Source: Bog-473 sp963744225 (GTDB taxonomy: Bacteria > Actinomycetota > Acidimicrobiia > Acidimicrobiales > RAAP-2). Taken from it: DNA of 64,000 nucleotides. Position numbers and translations under genes: made by a program. Below the pieces are notes generated by a model. The model was not told where the DNA came from, did not search any database, and was given only the letters and a program-made list of their open reading frames with translations. This document shows, piece after piece, positions 35,159 to 50,513 of the stretch (its first letter is position 1; each line of letters begins with the position of its first letter). The stretch is from assembly GCA_963744225.1 (NCBI GenBank), contig CAVUSV010000001.1:1-64000 (forward strand), read 5' to 3'.

Positions 35159-35254
35159 CAATCACCCCGCCCCCGGGATCGAGTTTGGCGACTGCCGCCC
35201 ATGTCGAGTAGAGCCATTGGAACCACGACGCACACAACAACTGCACAACTCATC
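35159..35254 (+). repeat. Diverged repeat segment, copy 2 (upstream of secreted protein gene)
   Basis: The counterpart of 30042-30137, with matching blocks in the same order. It ends about 121 bases before the GTG at 35375. Confidence 0.5.
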
Positions 35255-35278
35255 TGTCGCCGGTCACAGAGCGGACGT

Positions 35279-35327
35279 TCGAAAATGGTACCGGGGGCCC
35301 ATCCGATGAGCGGGTCGAAAATGTTAC
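35279..35327 (+). promoter_or_regulatory. Direct repeat TCGAAAATG-TAC upstream of the secreted protein gene
   Basis: TCGAAAATGGTAC at 35279-35291 recurs as TCGAAAATGTTAC at 35315-35327, 36 bases apart and 48-96 bases before the start codon. The AT-rich repeat stands out in a GC-rich region and may be a paired protein-binding site. Confidence 0.35.
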
Positions 35328-35374
35328 GTTGCCCGGGCTGATCCATTTCCTGGGCACGAGGGGGCAACGGAAGC

Positions 35375-37879
35375 GTGACGCGGCAGCACCAAACCGGCGC
35401 GCGCGCCTTGTCGAGATTGTTGGCGCGGGCCGGCCTCGCCATGACGGCCGGAGTCGGATCAGCCGTTGTGCTGATTACTACCGTGCCGGCGAGTGCGGGC
35501 GCCTCGGGCATCCTCCCACCATCGAACCCCTCGGTCAGCGTGCCACCCCAGGTGATGCCGCGCTGTTCCATTACGCCGGTAGACGACACCAGCGCCGGAT
35601 GCATTGACTCAGTCCTGCACAACATCAACTACGGGCGAGCGGTCGAGGGTCTCGGCCCGCTCGTACTACCGAGCAACTATGCGACTCAACCGGTCGCGGT
35701 GCAGCAGTTGATCATCACCGACGAAGAGCGCGGCGACCGCGGGCTCTCCCAGTACTCCGGGCTGGACGCCACGCTCAACGCCGCCGCCCTGACCGGAGCG
35801 CAGACCAACGCCGACCCCGCGCTGCCTTCGGGCTTCCAGGGTCCCGGGGGGTCCATCTTCGCCTTGGATTACACCCCGCTCGGGGCCGACTTCGCCTGGA
35901 TGTACAACGACGGCTACGGCGGTACCAACCTCGGCTGCACCTCGCCGGGCAACGTCAACTGTTGGGGCCACCGGGACAACATCCTCGAAGCGACGACCAC
36001 TAGCGGCACTCACACTGCAATGATGGGCGACGGGAGCACGTCCGCCGGCCAGTACGCGGAGATCTTCGCCACCCAGTCCAACCCGGCGGATCCGCTCGTG
36101 GACGCGATCACGCCGAGCTCATTGCCCACACCATCGACTCCGACAGCGCCGGACGTGGTGCAGGTACTGCCGGCGTCCTCGCCCGCAACGGCGGCCGGAA
36201 CTCCTGTCACCATCGAGGGTGATTATTTCGGCTCGTCGCCGCAGGTGAACTTCGGTGGAGTGCCCGCCACCAACGTGCACGTCAACTGGGACGGCGAGCT
36301 CATCGCCGACGCCCCGGCTGATCCGGCCGGCACGGCGACCGCCCAGGTCGTCGTGACCGTCACGACCGGTGCCGGATCGTCGAGCTCGACTGGAACGCCA
36401 GCGGTCAACGAGTTCACCTACGCGCCGACCACCGCTCCGACTGTCACGTCCGTGTCGCCCAACTCGGGTCCGCAGGTTCCGTCAGGCAGCGTCACGATCC
36501 ACGGCACGAACTTCTACCACGGGGGGGTCACGCCGATCGTCGACTTCGGATCCGTCGTCAGCATCGGCTCCCTCAGTTACAACTCGACCCAGATCACCAC
36601 GACCATTCCGCCCTCCGTCAACCCGGGCACGGTGAACATCACCGTCACCACGCCCGCCGGAACGAGCATCGTCTCTCCGGCCGACCACTACACCTACACG
36701 GGCAGCGGTGGCTCGGCCGCCCCCGCGATCACGAGCGGTAACCAAGCGACCTTTTCGGCCGGCACGGCAGGCCTGTTCAACATTACGACGACGGGGATTC
36801 CCGGCGTTAGCTCGGTGACGGACGCGGCCTTCAGCGGCTGCACGCCCTCCGCGCTGCCGTCGAGCATCAAGGTCAACTACACCGGCGGGACGACTGCCAC
36901 ACTCGACGGAACGCCCCAGGCGGGCGACGGCGGCACCTTCACCGTGTGCCTGATCGCCTCGAACGGCGTGGCGTCTCCCGCCACTCAGGTCTTTACCCTG
37001 ACCGTCAACGCACCACCGGCACCTCCGCCCCCGCCGCCTCCGCCGCCGCCGCCTCCGCCATCTCCACCACCACCGCCGCCGCCGCCGGTGGCACACGGCT
37101 ACTGGTTGGTGGGGTCCGATGGCGGCATCTTCACCTTCGGGTCGGCTCACTTCTACGGCTCCACCGGGTCAATGCACCTGCAGCGCCCAGTGGTCGGGAT
37201 CACCCCGACGGCGGACCGTGGCGGTTATTGGCTGGTCGCGTCCGACGGCGGCATCTTCGCCTTCGGGAACGCCGGCTTCCACGGCTCCATCCCCGGCAGC
37301 GGACTCAACCCCGCCGGCTCCCGTCTGTCCCACAGCCTGAACGCACCCATCGTTGGCATGGTGCCCTCCAACGACGGCGGCGGCTACTTCATGGTGGCTT
37401 CCGATGGGGGAGTCTTCGCCTTCGGCGACGCCAAGTTCGAGGGTTCGTGCCCCGGCATCGGCGGCTGCAACGGTGCCGCCGTGTCTGTCGTGCCCGACGC
37501 ATCGGGCAACGGCTACTGGGTCGTCACCAGCACGGGATCCGTGTACACCTTCGGGAACGCGGCCAACTACGGGCAGCCCGGCGCCCAGGGCTCGGGCGTC
37601 ACCTCGGCCGTCGCGACGCCCAGCGGCAGCGGCTATTGGATCCTCGACGGCGCCGGACAGGTGTTCCCCTTCGGCAACGCCGCTGGCATGGGGAGCCTGC
37701 CGCCCGGCTCGGCGGGTGGGCTCGATCCGGCGTCAGCTGTCTTCGCCACCTCCGACGGCGGGGGGTACTGGGTCGCCACCGCGATGGGCAAGGTGGCGAA
37801 CTTCGGGGATGCACCTAACGACGGTGACATGTCCGGCACCCAGCTCAACGGTCCGATCATCGCCGCCTCAGGATCCTGA
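35375..37879 (+). CDS. Large secreted CAP/TIG/polyproline/GYWLV-repeat protein
   Basis: 834 residues from GTG 35375 with a signal peptide ending near residue 41 (ASA). Residues about 70-250 resemble a CAP/SCP-like domain (LHNINYGRAVEGLGPL, later CWGHRDNIL). Then come two IPT/TIG beta domains (about 255-350 and 353-450) and an Ig-like domain (about 453-547). A linker of more than 20 prolines follows (about 548-575). The last 260 residues are imperfect repeats of GYWLV-SDGGIF-FG-A-F-GS, probably a beta-propeller. The protein is likely surface-anchored or secreted and adhesive; no catalytic role can be assigned. Confidence 0.85.
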   Translation: MTRQHQTGARALSRLLARAGLAMTAGVGSAVVLITTVPASAGASGILPPSNPSVSVPPQVMPRCSITPVDDTSAGCIDSVLHNINYGRAVEGLGPLVLPSNYATQPVAVQQLIITDEERGDRGLSQYSGLDATLNAAALTGAQTNADPALPSGFQGPGGSIFALDYTPLGADFAWMYNDGYGGTNLGCTSPGNVNCWGHRDNILEATTTSGTHTAMMGDGSTSAGQYAEIFATQSNPADPLVDAITPSSLPTPSTPTAPDVVQVLPASSPATAAGTPVTIEGDYFGSSPQVNFGGVPATNVHVNWDGELIADAPADPAGTATAQVVVTVTTGAGSSSSTGTPAVNEFTYAPTTAPTVTSVSPNSGPQVPSGSVTIHGTNFYHGGVTPIVDFGSVVSIGSLSYNSTQITTTIPPSVNPGTVNITVTTPAGTSIVSPADHYTYTGSGGSAAPAITSGNQATFSAGTAGLFNITTTGIPGVSSVTDAAFSGCTPSALPSSIKVNYTGGTTATLDGTPQAGDGGTFTVCLIASNGVASPATQVFTLTVNAPPAPPPPPPPPPPPPPSPPPPPPPPVAHGYWLVGSDGGIFTFGSAHFYGSTGSMHLQRPVVGITPTADRGGYWLVASDGGIFAFGNAGFHGSIPGSGLNPAGSRLSHSLNAPIVGMVPSNDGGGYFMVASDGGVFAFGDAKFEGSCPGIGGCNGAAVSVVPDASGNGYWVVTSTGSVYTFGNAANYGQPGAQGSGVTSAVATPSGSGYWILDGAGQVFPFGNAAGMGSLPPGSAGGLDPASAVFATSDGGGYWVATAMGKVANFGDAPNDGDMSGTQLNGPIIAASGS

Positions 37880-38095
37880 CCCTCGAACACCCGACCAGCG
37901 ACGCCTCGGCGGGTTCGCGCGACCAGTCCGCCGAGCGGGACTGGCTTCGACGCTTCCCGACGATCTTGACGAGTCACCAGACCAAGCGCACCGTCGTGGA
38001 GGAGTGGCTGCCTCGGACGGGCGGTCCCCGACCACACGGGCCAGCTGATTCGAACCTATGGTGGAGGTGACGGAACGATCCCCAGGGAGGCAACG

Positions 38096-38854
38096 ATGAG
38101 CATCTTCCAACGGGCACACGACATCGTGCAGGCCAAGGCGAACAAGGCGCTCGACGCCGCGGAGAAGCCCGACGAGATGCTCGACCTCTCCTACGAGAAG
38201 ATGCTCGAGCAGATCACCCAGGTGCGCCGGGCCCTGGTCGACATCGCGGCGTCCAAGAAGCGCCTCGAGCTGCAAGAGGAGCAGTTCCAGCACACCATCG
38301 ACCACCTCCAGGACCAAGCCAAGCAGGCTCTGGCGGGAAATCGCGAGGACCTGGCCAAGGAGGCGCTGTCCCGCAAGGCGGCCGCGCAGCAACAGATCGA
38401 CCAGATGGACCCACAAGTCCAGCAGCTGAGCGAGGAGGAGCAGAAGCTCACCCAGACGCTCGACGTGCTGCAGAAGCGGGTCAACGACTTCCGAACCCAG
38501 AAGGAGACCCTCAAGGCGCAGTACACCGCGGCCGCGGCGATCTCCACGGTCGACGAGAGCGCCGCCGGGATCTCCAAGTCCTTCAACGACTCCGGGGCGT
38601 CGCTGCAGCGCGCCCAGGACAAGATCGCCACCATGCAGGCCCGCTCGGGCGCCCTCGATGAGTTACTCGAATCGGGCGTCCTCGAGGACGTCGGCGGCGG
38701 TACCGACGACATCCAGAAGGAACTCGACCAGGTGGGCAAGGATGCCCAAGTCGACGACGAGCTGGCTGCCCTGAAGGCGCAGTTGGGCACCGGAGCCCCC
38801 GAGCCCGACGCACTGGCGGCCGCCCCGGCGGAGGAGTCGACGCCCGCCTCGTAG
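38096..38854 (+). CDS. pspA: PspA/IM30 family envelope-stress protein
   Basis: 252 residues starting MSIFQRAHDIVQAKANKALD, the amphipathic helix that binds membranes, followed by long coiled coils (RRALVDIAASKKRLELQEEQ) and the conserved LARSG-like MQARSGALDELLESG end. A flexible acidic, Ala/Pro-rich tail completes it. ESCRT-III-related PspA rings stabilise stressed membranes. A good AGGGAGG ribosome-binding site precedes ATG 38096. It is convergent with the dehalogenase, stop codons abutting. Confidence 0.92.
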   Translation: MSIFQRAHDIVQAKANKALDAAEKPDEMLDLSYEKMLEQITQVRRALVDIAASKKRLELQEEQFQHTIDHLQDQAKQALAGNREDLAKEALSRKAAAQQQIDQMDPQVQQLSEEEQKLTQTLDVLQKRVNDFRTQKETLKAQYTAAAAISTVDESAAGISKSFNDSGASLQRAQDKIATMQARSGALDELLESGVLEDVGGGTDDIQKELDQVGKDAQVDDELAALKAQLGTGAPEPDALAAAPAEESTPAS

Positions 38855-39821
38855 TCAGACGGGGGGCGTCTCCGCCACGAGCCGCGCCACCACGTCGGCG
38901 AGCTGCACGCCGCCGTCCTCTTGCAGGAAGTGGCCTGCCCCGGCGAGCGTGACGTGCGGCCGCCGGGCCGCACCGGGCACATGGTCGCGCAGCACCTCCG
39001 CCCACCCCCGGGTGCCGGGGTCGCCGTCGGAGAACGCGGTGACGAACGGCTCGTCGAAATCGGCGAGGACCTCCAGCGTGCGCCGGTTCAACCGGGCACA
39101 CTCGCTGCCCGGGGTGAGGCCCATCAGCAGCGGCAGCTGGCGCGGTCCCGCGCAGAAGGCCTCGTCGGGGTACGGGGCGTCGTAGGCCGCCAGCACCGGG
39201 TCCGGAACATCGGACACGGTGGCCCCCTGCACGAAGAGACTGGGTCGGAAGGGTGTGAGCTCCTGGGTCAGGCGTTGGTAGTCGAGCAGGGATTGCTCCA
39301 CCGCGACCGTCCCGTCCGCGTTGGCATGGCACGCCCAGGCCAGGCGTCCGGCCAGGGCCGGCGTCGGCGGTGTGCAGCGCGGTGTTGGCGGCGACGACGC
39401 GGCGGACCAGCCCGGGGCGGGCGGCCAGGACGCCCAGACCGATCGGGCCGCCCCAGTCCTGGACGACGAGGGTGACGCGGTCGAGCGCGAGCGCCTCGAC
39501 GAAGCGCGCCATCCAGTCGATGTGCGCACGCACCGAATGCGCCGTCCGAGCCAGCGGCTTGTCGGAGCGTCCGAACCCCACGAGGTCGGGCGCGACGGCG
39601 CGCAGCCCGCGGGCGACGAGCTCGTGTACAACCGTCCGGTAGAGGTAGGACCAGGTCGGCTGACCGTGCAACAGCAGCACGGTCTCGGCCCCGGCGGGCC
39701 CCTCGTCGACGTAGTGCATGCGCAGCCCGTCGGGAAGCGTGGCGTAGCGCGGAGCGAAGGGGAATCCCGGGAGGTCGGCGAAGCGCTCCTCGGGTGTGCG
39801 CACCAGCTCCATAGCGCTCAT
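38855..39821 (-). CDS. Haloalkane dehalogenase-like alpha/beta hydrolase (frame broken once)
   Basis: The first part, from 39821 (or the second Met at 39812), has HGQPTWSYLYRTV with the halide-binding Trp, then VVQDWGGPIGLGVL with Asp nucleophile and second Trp. After a one-base shift near 39355 it continues through LAWACHANADGTVAVEQS to GAGHFLQEDGG with the catalytic His and TGA 38855. About 320 residues in all. It would hydrolyse carbon-halogen bonds; the natural substrate is not known, and some relatives have other activities. Confidence 0.82.
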
Positions 39822-39870
39822 CGTGCCCCACCGCTGGCAAGCCGGCTGCGGGGCTGGTGGACTCGGGACC

Positions 39871-41018
39871 GTGAACGGGGAACGGTTCGACGTGGTCGTC
39901 GTGGGCGCCGGCCTCGTGGGGCTGTCCCTCGCCTACGAGCTGGCGTGCCTCGACGCGCAGGTGGCCGTGGTCGACGGGGCTATCCGGGGCGGGCCACCGA
40001 CGCCGGAGCGGGAATCCTCTCGCCCGCGACCAGCGCGGAGGCCGATGACGAGCTGTGGCCCTTTCTGCGCCAGGCCGGCGCGCACTACCCGGCCCTGCTG
40101 CAACGGATGGTCACCGACGGCGTCGAGGTCTCGAGCGCCGGGTACGGAGCCTGCGGGATCCTCTCCATCGGGCTCCGCCCCCACGAGGACGGGTGGTTCG
40201 CCCCCTTCGCGGAGGGGGTGCTCCGGCGCTCGCCGGGCGAGGTAGCCGAGATCACCCCCGAAGAAGCGGGGTCGCTCTTTCCGCCGCTCGGGCCGGTGCA
40301 CCGTGTCCTGCACGCGCCGGGCGCGGCGCGCGTCGACGGCCGGGGCATGGCGGACGCGCTGCGGCGTGCAGCCGCCGAGCGGGGAGTCACCTTCGTTGCG
40401 GGAGCGGTGCACGGGGTGGTCGCGGCGGGAGGCGATGGCAGGCACGTCGAGTCTGTGAGCATCGAGGGGCACCGAAACCTGGCCTGTGCCGACCTGGCCG
40501 TTGCCGGCGGCGCGTGGACGGCGGCCGCGGGGGAGTGGCTCGGACGAAGTCTCCCGGTGGGGCCGACGAAGGGACAGATCGTGCATCTCGGCACCGAGGC
40601 GGAGACGGATCGCTGGCCCATCGTGCAGCCGCTGCTCACCCACTATCTCGTCCCGTGGCCCGGAGGCAGAGTGGCATGCGGCGGCACGTTCGAGAGCGGG
40701 GCCGGTTTCTCGGTCACCGTGACGGTCGGCGGGCTCCACGAACTACTGCGCGAGTGCCTTGTTGTCGCGCCCGGCCTCGAGGGCGCCTCCTACCTCGAGA
40801 CGCGGGTCGGGCTCCGACCCACCTCCGCCGACGGTCGCGCCATCGTCGGGCGGTTGCCGGGTTGGGGCAACGCCTGGGTGGCCACCGGACACGGGGCCAA
40901 CGGCCTCCTGCAGGGGCCCTACTCGGCCCGCGTGCTGGCCCACGACATGGCGGGCACCCTTCTGCCGGTGGACGAGTCGCCGCTGCCGGCGTCGTTCGAC
41001 CCGGCCCGCTTCGCCTGA
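39871..41018 (+). CDS. FAD-dependent oxidoreductase, DAO family (frame broken once)
   Basis: From GTG 39871 the Rossmann FAD site VVVVGAGLVGLSLAYELA is in one frame. One G missing in the run near 39980 separates it from the rest, which reads GYPGRATDAGAGILSPATS and ends with the second FAD-binding block TRVGLRPTSADGRAIVG and GHGANGLLQGPYS. About 383 residues, similar to glycine/D-amino-acid oxidases and dehydrogenases, but the substrate cannot be set. It is divergent from the dehalogenase with 49 bases between. Confidence 0.82.
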
Positions 41019-41060
41019 CGCCCGGGCGCGGCTGGCTGCGCGGCCCGAGCGTCTGAGCGG

Positions 41061-42530
41061 TCAGCCGCGGCGTTTCGCGCCGCCCGGCGCAGAGGGTAGA
41101 GGGGCGGGGCGCTCCGCCGTATGCGCCTCGTACTCGAGCCACCAGGCGTCGCATCCCTCGGGCACGGGGAAGCCCAGCTGCTTGCGCCGGTCCACCAGCT
41201 GGCGCACTCGCTCTTTTTGCTCGCGGACGAGCGCGAGCGTGCCGGCCACGCTCCCGTCGGCCCGGTCGTTCGCCCACAGCAACTCTTCCAGTCGCCATGC
41301 CTCGCGGCGGGCCTCGACGATGGCGTGGGTGCCGTCGGCCATGTCGGCCCTGATGCCGGCGTCACTCTCGGCGAGCATGTCGGCGGCGCGTAGCCAGCCG
41401 TAGTCCTTGTTGATGCGCAGAAGACCCGGCTCGACCTCGAAGAGCCCCACCACGTCGACGATGGGGTGGATCGTGGTCAGCGTCGAGCCCTCCGGCAGGG
41501 GCACCTCGAGATTCGAGATCTGGCGCTCCGCGACGGCGATCATGCCCATGGAGCGGAGGCCGATGTAGCCGAGGGGAGCGGCCGCGTAGTCGCGCTCGTC
41601 GCGGGTGAGCGTCAGCGGCACCGCCACGACGGCGATGAGGCGCGTCGCGCCCAGTTCCGCCGCGGCGCGGACGGGCACGATCTCGACGACGCCGCCGTCG
41701 ACGTAGTCGTCGTCGCCCATCGGGTGGGGCGGGAAGATCATGGGGACGCTGGCGGAAGCGATGGCCCCGTCCACCAGGTCGACGGGACCCGACGCCGCCC
41801 CCGGGGAGGGGGTGCGGGCATCGGACTCGACGATCGTCCCGTGCTCGGTGACGTAGCGCAGGGCGCCGGCGCGCAAGGCGGTGACCGCCAGGCGCAGCTG
41901 GAGCCCGGGGCGGCCGATGAGCGACGCGTCCACCGCTTGGACGCCATCGCGGCTGCCGTGGCGGAGTGCGTCGGCCAGCGGGTTCAAGTTGAGGACGGCG
42001 CTGCCGCTGGTGCGCAGCTGGCGCCGCACCCGGGGGAGGCGGAAGGCGGCGCCGACAACCAGGCGCAGCATGTGGCGCTGGCGCTTGCGCCGGACCCGGC
42101 GGGCCTGGCGCCGCTCCTGCCGGTTCGAGGGGCCGGCCGGCGGCACAACCTCGCTGCCCGCGAAGACGGTGGCGGGGGTGAGGGGAAAGGGCGGTCGGGT
42201 GCCTTCGGTGATCTCCTGGTGGATCTCGCGGCCGAGCGCCGTGCCGTCGAGCGCAGCGAGCCAGTCCTGCTTGCCGAACACGTGCTCGGTGTCCGTCCAG
42301 GCGAGCACGTCGTCCTCGATCTCGTCGACTCGTTGTGCGAACTCGGGCAGAGTGCGGGCCTGGGCCAGCACGGTGGCCGCGATGGCGCCGGCGGACGTCG
42401 CCGTGATGATGTCAGGCACGATCCCCTCGATGCCGACCAGGTACTGCAGCACGCCGACCTCGAAGGACCCTTTCGTGCCGCCTCCGGCGAGGACGAACGC
42501 GGTGGGGCCGGTGCGGGAGTCCGTGGGCAT
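41061..42530 (-). CDS. Patatin-like phospholipase
   Basis: About 489 residues from ATG 42530. It has the oxyanion motif GGGTKGSFEVG, the serine in TATSAGAIAA (a GxSxG variant with Ala in the first place), and the catalytic Asp in DYVDGGVVE. A basic insert with RQERRQARRVRRKRQR sits between the halves and may touch the membrane. Patatin domains release fatty acids from lipids. It lies 42 bases downstream of thiS on the same strand, where thiG is often found. Confidence 0.85.
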   Translation of the reverse strand: MPTDSRTGPTAFVLAGGGTKGSFEVGVLQYLVGIEGIVPDIITATSAGAIAATVLAQARTLPEFAQRVDEIEDDVLAWTDTEHVFGKQDWLAALDGTALGREIHQEITEGTRPPFPLTPATVFAGSEVVPPAGPSNRQERRQARRVRRKRQRHMLRLVVGAAFRLPRVRRQLRTSGSAVLNLNPLADALRHGSRDGVQAVDASLIGRPGLQLRLAVTALRAGALRYVTEHGTIVESDARTPSPGAASGPVDLVDGAIASASVPMIFPPHPMGDDDYVDGGVVEIVPVRAAAELGATRLIAVVAVPLTLTRDERDYAAAPLGYIGLRSMGMIAVAERQISNLEVPLPEGSTLTTIHPIVDVVGLFEVEPGLLRINKDYGWLRAADMLAESDAGIRADMADGTHAIVEARREAWRLEELLWANDRADGSVAGTLALVREQKERVRQLVDRRKQLGFPVPEGCDAWWLEYEAHTAERPAPLPSAPGGAKRRG

Positions 42531-42572
42531 CAGGAGAGTCTGGCACCGGCCGCGCCCGGCCCACAACGACGC

Positions 42573-42788
42573 TCAGCCACCCGCGGCAGCGCTCACCACC
42601 TCGATGAGGGACCCGGCGCGGGCCGGCGTGGTGGCCCACTCCGAGCGGGGGATGACGCAGCGGTCGACCGCGACCGCCACGCCGGTGGGGTCGTCGTGCT
42701 CCATGAGCTGTGTCACGACGTCGGCGATGGTGGCCCCCGTCGCCACCCGCACCGGCTCGCCGTTCACGCGGAGCGCGAGCGCGCTCAT
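42573..42788 (-). CDS. thiS: Sulfur carrier protein ThiS
   Basis: 71 residues, beta-grasp fold, starting MSALALRVNGEPVRV and ending SAAAGG, the Gly-Gly tail that is adenylated and thiocarboxylated to deliver sulfur for the thiazole ring of thiamine. The ATG overlaps the thiO stop (ATGA). No ThiG follows in this window. Confidence 0.9.
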   Translation of the reverse strand: MSALALRVNGEPVRVATGATIADVVTQLMEHDDPTGVAVAVDRCVIPRSEWATTPARAGSLIEVVSAAAGG

Positions 42789-43904
42789 GCCGGTGCCAGC
42801 GCCTCGATGAGCGGTGCCACGGGTCGCCGCCCCACCAGGTCGACGACCGCTGCCGCGGTGAGCGGGGCCAGGAGGATCCCGTTGCGGTAGTGGCCGACCG
42901 CGGCGATGACGCCGTCCAGGCCGGTCCAACCGATGCGCGGCATGTTGTCCGGGGTGGCGGGGCGTAGGCCCGCGGCCGTCTCGAGCAGCTCGAGCTCGTC
43001 GAGGGCGGGGACGATCGCCCGGGCGTCGCAGAGCAGCTCGTGGACGGCCCCTGCCTGCACGACCGTGTCTGCGCCGCGCTCCTCCACGGTCGCACCGACC
43101 ACCACCGAGCCGTCGCGGCGCGGCACCAGGTAGATCGAACGGCCGTGCACTAGCCCGCGCACCGTCCGCGGCAGCAGCGGAGCGGCACCGGGCCCGGAGT
43201 GGCCGGGGGCCCAGGCGCAAGATATGGCCCTTGACGGGGCGCACGAACGGGAGGCCGGCTCCCTCGAGGCCGGCGATGGCGGGGAGGCCGGTTCCCGCCG
43301 CCAGGACGACGTGGTCGGCACCGAGGCGGTGGCCGTCCGCCAGGACGAGCTCGGGGCCTTCCTCCAGGGATGCCACGGTGCCCGGGACGAAGGCGACACC
43401 GGCGCCGCGGCAGGCGCGCACGAGCGCGTCGAGCAGGGCGCGGTTGTCGACGTAGTGGTCGCCCGGGACCTCGATGCCGCCGCGCAGCGTCGGGCTCAGC
43501 GCCGCCACCAGGGCACGGCACTCGCTGGCGCTCCGCCGCTGGGCGCTGAGGCCGAGCGAGTGCTGGTAGGCGAGCAGGTCGTCGAGGCTGGCGCGATCGG
43601 ACGCATCGAGGGCGACCGTGACAGTGCCGGTCGTGTCGTAGTCGATGGTGCGCCCGGCGGCATCCTCCAGCGCGGCGGCGAAGGAGGGCCAGAGGCGGGA
43701 TCCCTCGAGGAGGAGCGCGGTCAGGGCGGACTCCCCGAAGTGCGCCTCGGTCACCGGTGCGAGCATCCCGGCCGCCACCCAGGAGGCTCCTTCGCGCCCC
43801 GGCGCCGGGGCCACGACCGTCACCTCGTGACCGCTGCGTGCCAGTTCCCAGGCACAGGTCAGCCCGATCACCCCGCCCCCCACGACCTGGACGCGCGCCG
43901 CCAT
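42785..43904 (-). CDS. thiO: Glycine oxidase ThiO (frame broken once)
   Basis: From ATG 43904 an FAD-binding Rossmann motif VVGGGVIGLTCAWELA, then GREGASWVAAGMLAP. One extra C in the run near 43212 moves the frame, and the rest reads GHSGPGAAPLLPRTVRGL and then VGHYRNGILLAPLTA near the end. The reconstructed 370 residues fit ThiO, which oxidises glycine to iminoacetate for thiazole synthesis. It is translationally coupled to thiS. Only 103 bases separate it from the divergent gltB, and I see no TPP riboswitch there. Confidence 0.9.
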
Positions 43905-44007
43905 GGACCAAGCCTACGAGGGCTCTCGTGTATCCTGGTCGTTCCACTCGTCGGGCCAACGTCGTCCCGGTCACCGTTCAACTTCTCCCTATTTCGGAAG
44001 GACGCCG

Positions 44008-48596
<4,589 letters not shown>

Positions 48597-48601
48597 GGCG
48601 C

Positions 48602-50152
<1,551 letters not shown>

Positions 50153-50189
50153 GCTTGTCGCAGTGGGGCCGACTCGGCGTTGGCCGGAG

Positions 50190-50455
50190 GGCCGAACAGG
50201 CCGACCGCCGGACCGCCGGACGTCTCCCGGAACTATCAACGTAAGGGTTTACAGTTCCAGAGAACATCATCGGCGCTGGCTTCCCGTCCGCCGGACTGCC
50301 GAACAGCCCGACCGCCGGACCGCCGGACGTCTCTCGGAACTATCAACGTAAGGGTTTACAGTTCCAGAGAACATCATCGGCGCTGGCTTCCCCGTCCGCC
50401 GGACGTTTCTCGGAACTATCAACGGAAGGGTTTATAGTCCCAGAAAACGGATCGC
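50190..50455. repeat. Intergenic repeat array with three palindromic cores
   Basis: Two full copies of a 107-bp unit and a third shorter copy lie between gltD and pgi. Each contains a 30-nt core beginning GGAACTATCAACG and ending AGTTCC or AGTCCC (50229-50258, 50336-50365, 50412-50441), whose ends form an 8-bp inverted repeat with one mismatch around a 14-base centre. The GC-rich flanks repeat GACCGCCGGA. It may be a mobile small repeat, an operator array or an RNA hairpin series. Confidence 0.85.
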
Positions 50456-50513
50456 GGGTTCCCCTCCGGCGCAGTCTGAGCGGCCGGATGAGCCGACCCG
50501 TAGATTGCCCAGC

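Noticed and set aside
36482..37150. Minus-strand frame over the polyproline region
   Set aside because: The Arg-rich text is only the complement of the CCG/CCA repeats that encode the polyproline linker.
43905..44007. TPP riboswitch in front of thiO
   Set aside because: The 103-base gap lacks the conserved CUGAGA and ACCUG-type blocks, and most of it serves as the gltB leader.
50190..50455. CRISPR array
   Set aside because: The repeats are 107 bp apart with near-identical spacers and no cas gene is nearby, so it is a tandem repeat, not a CRISPR.
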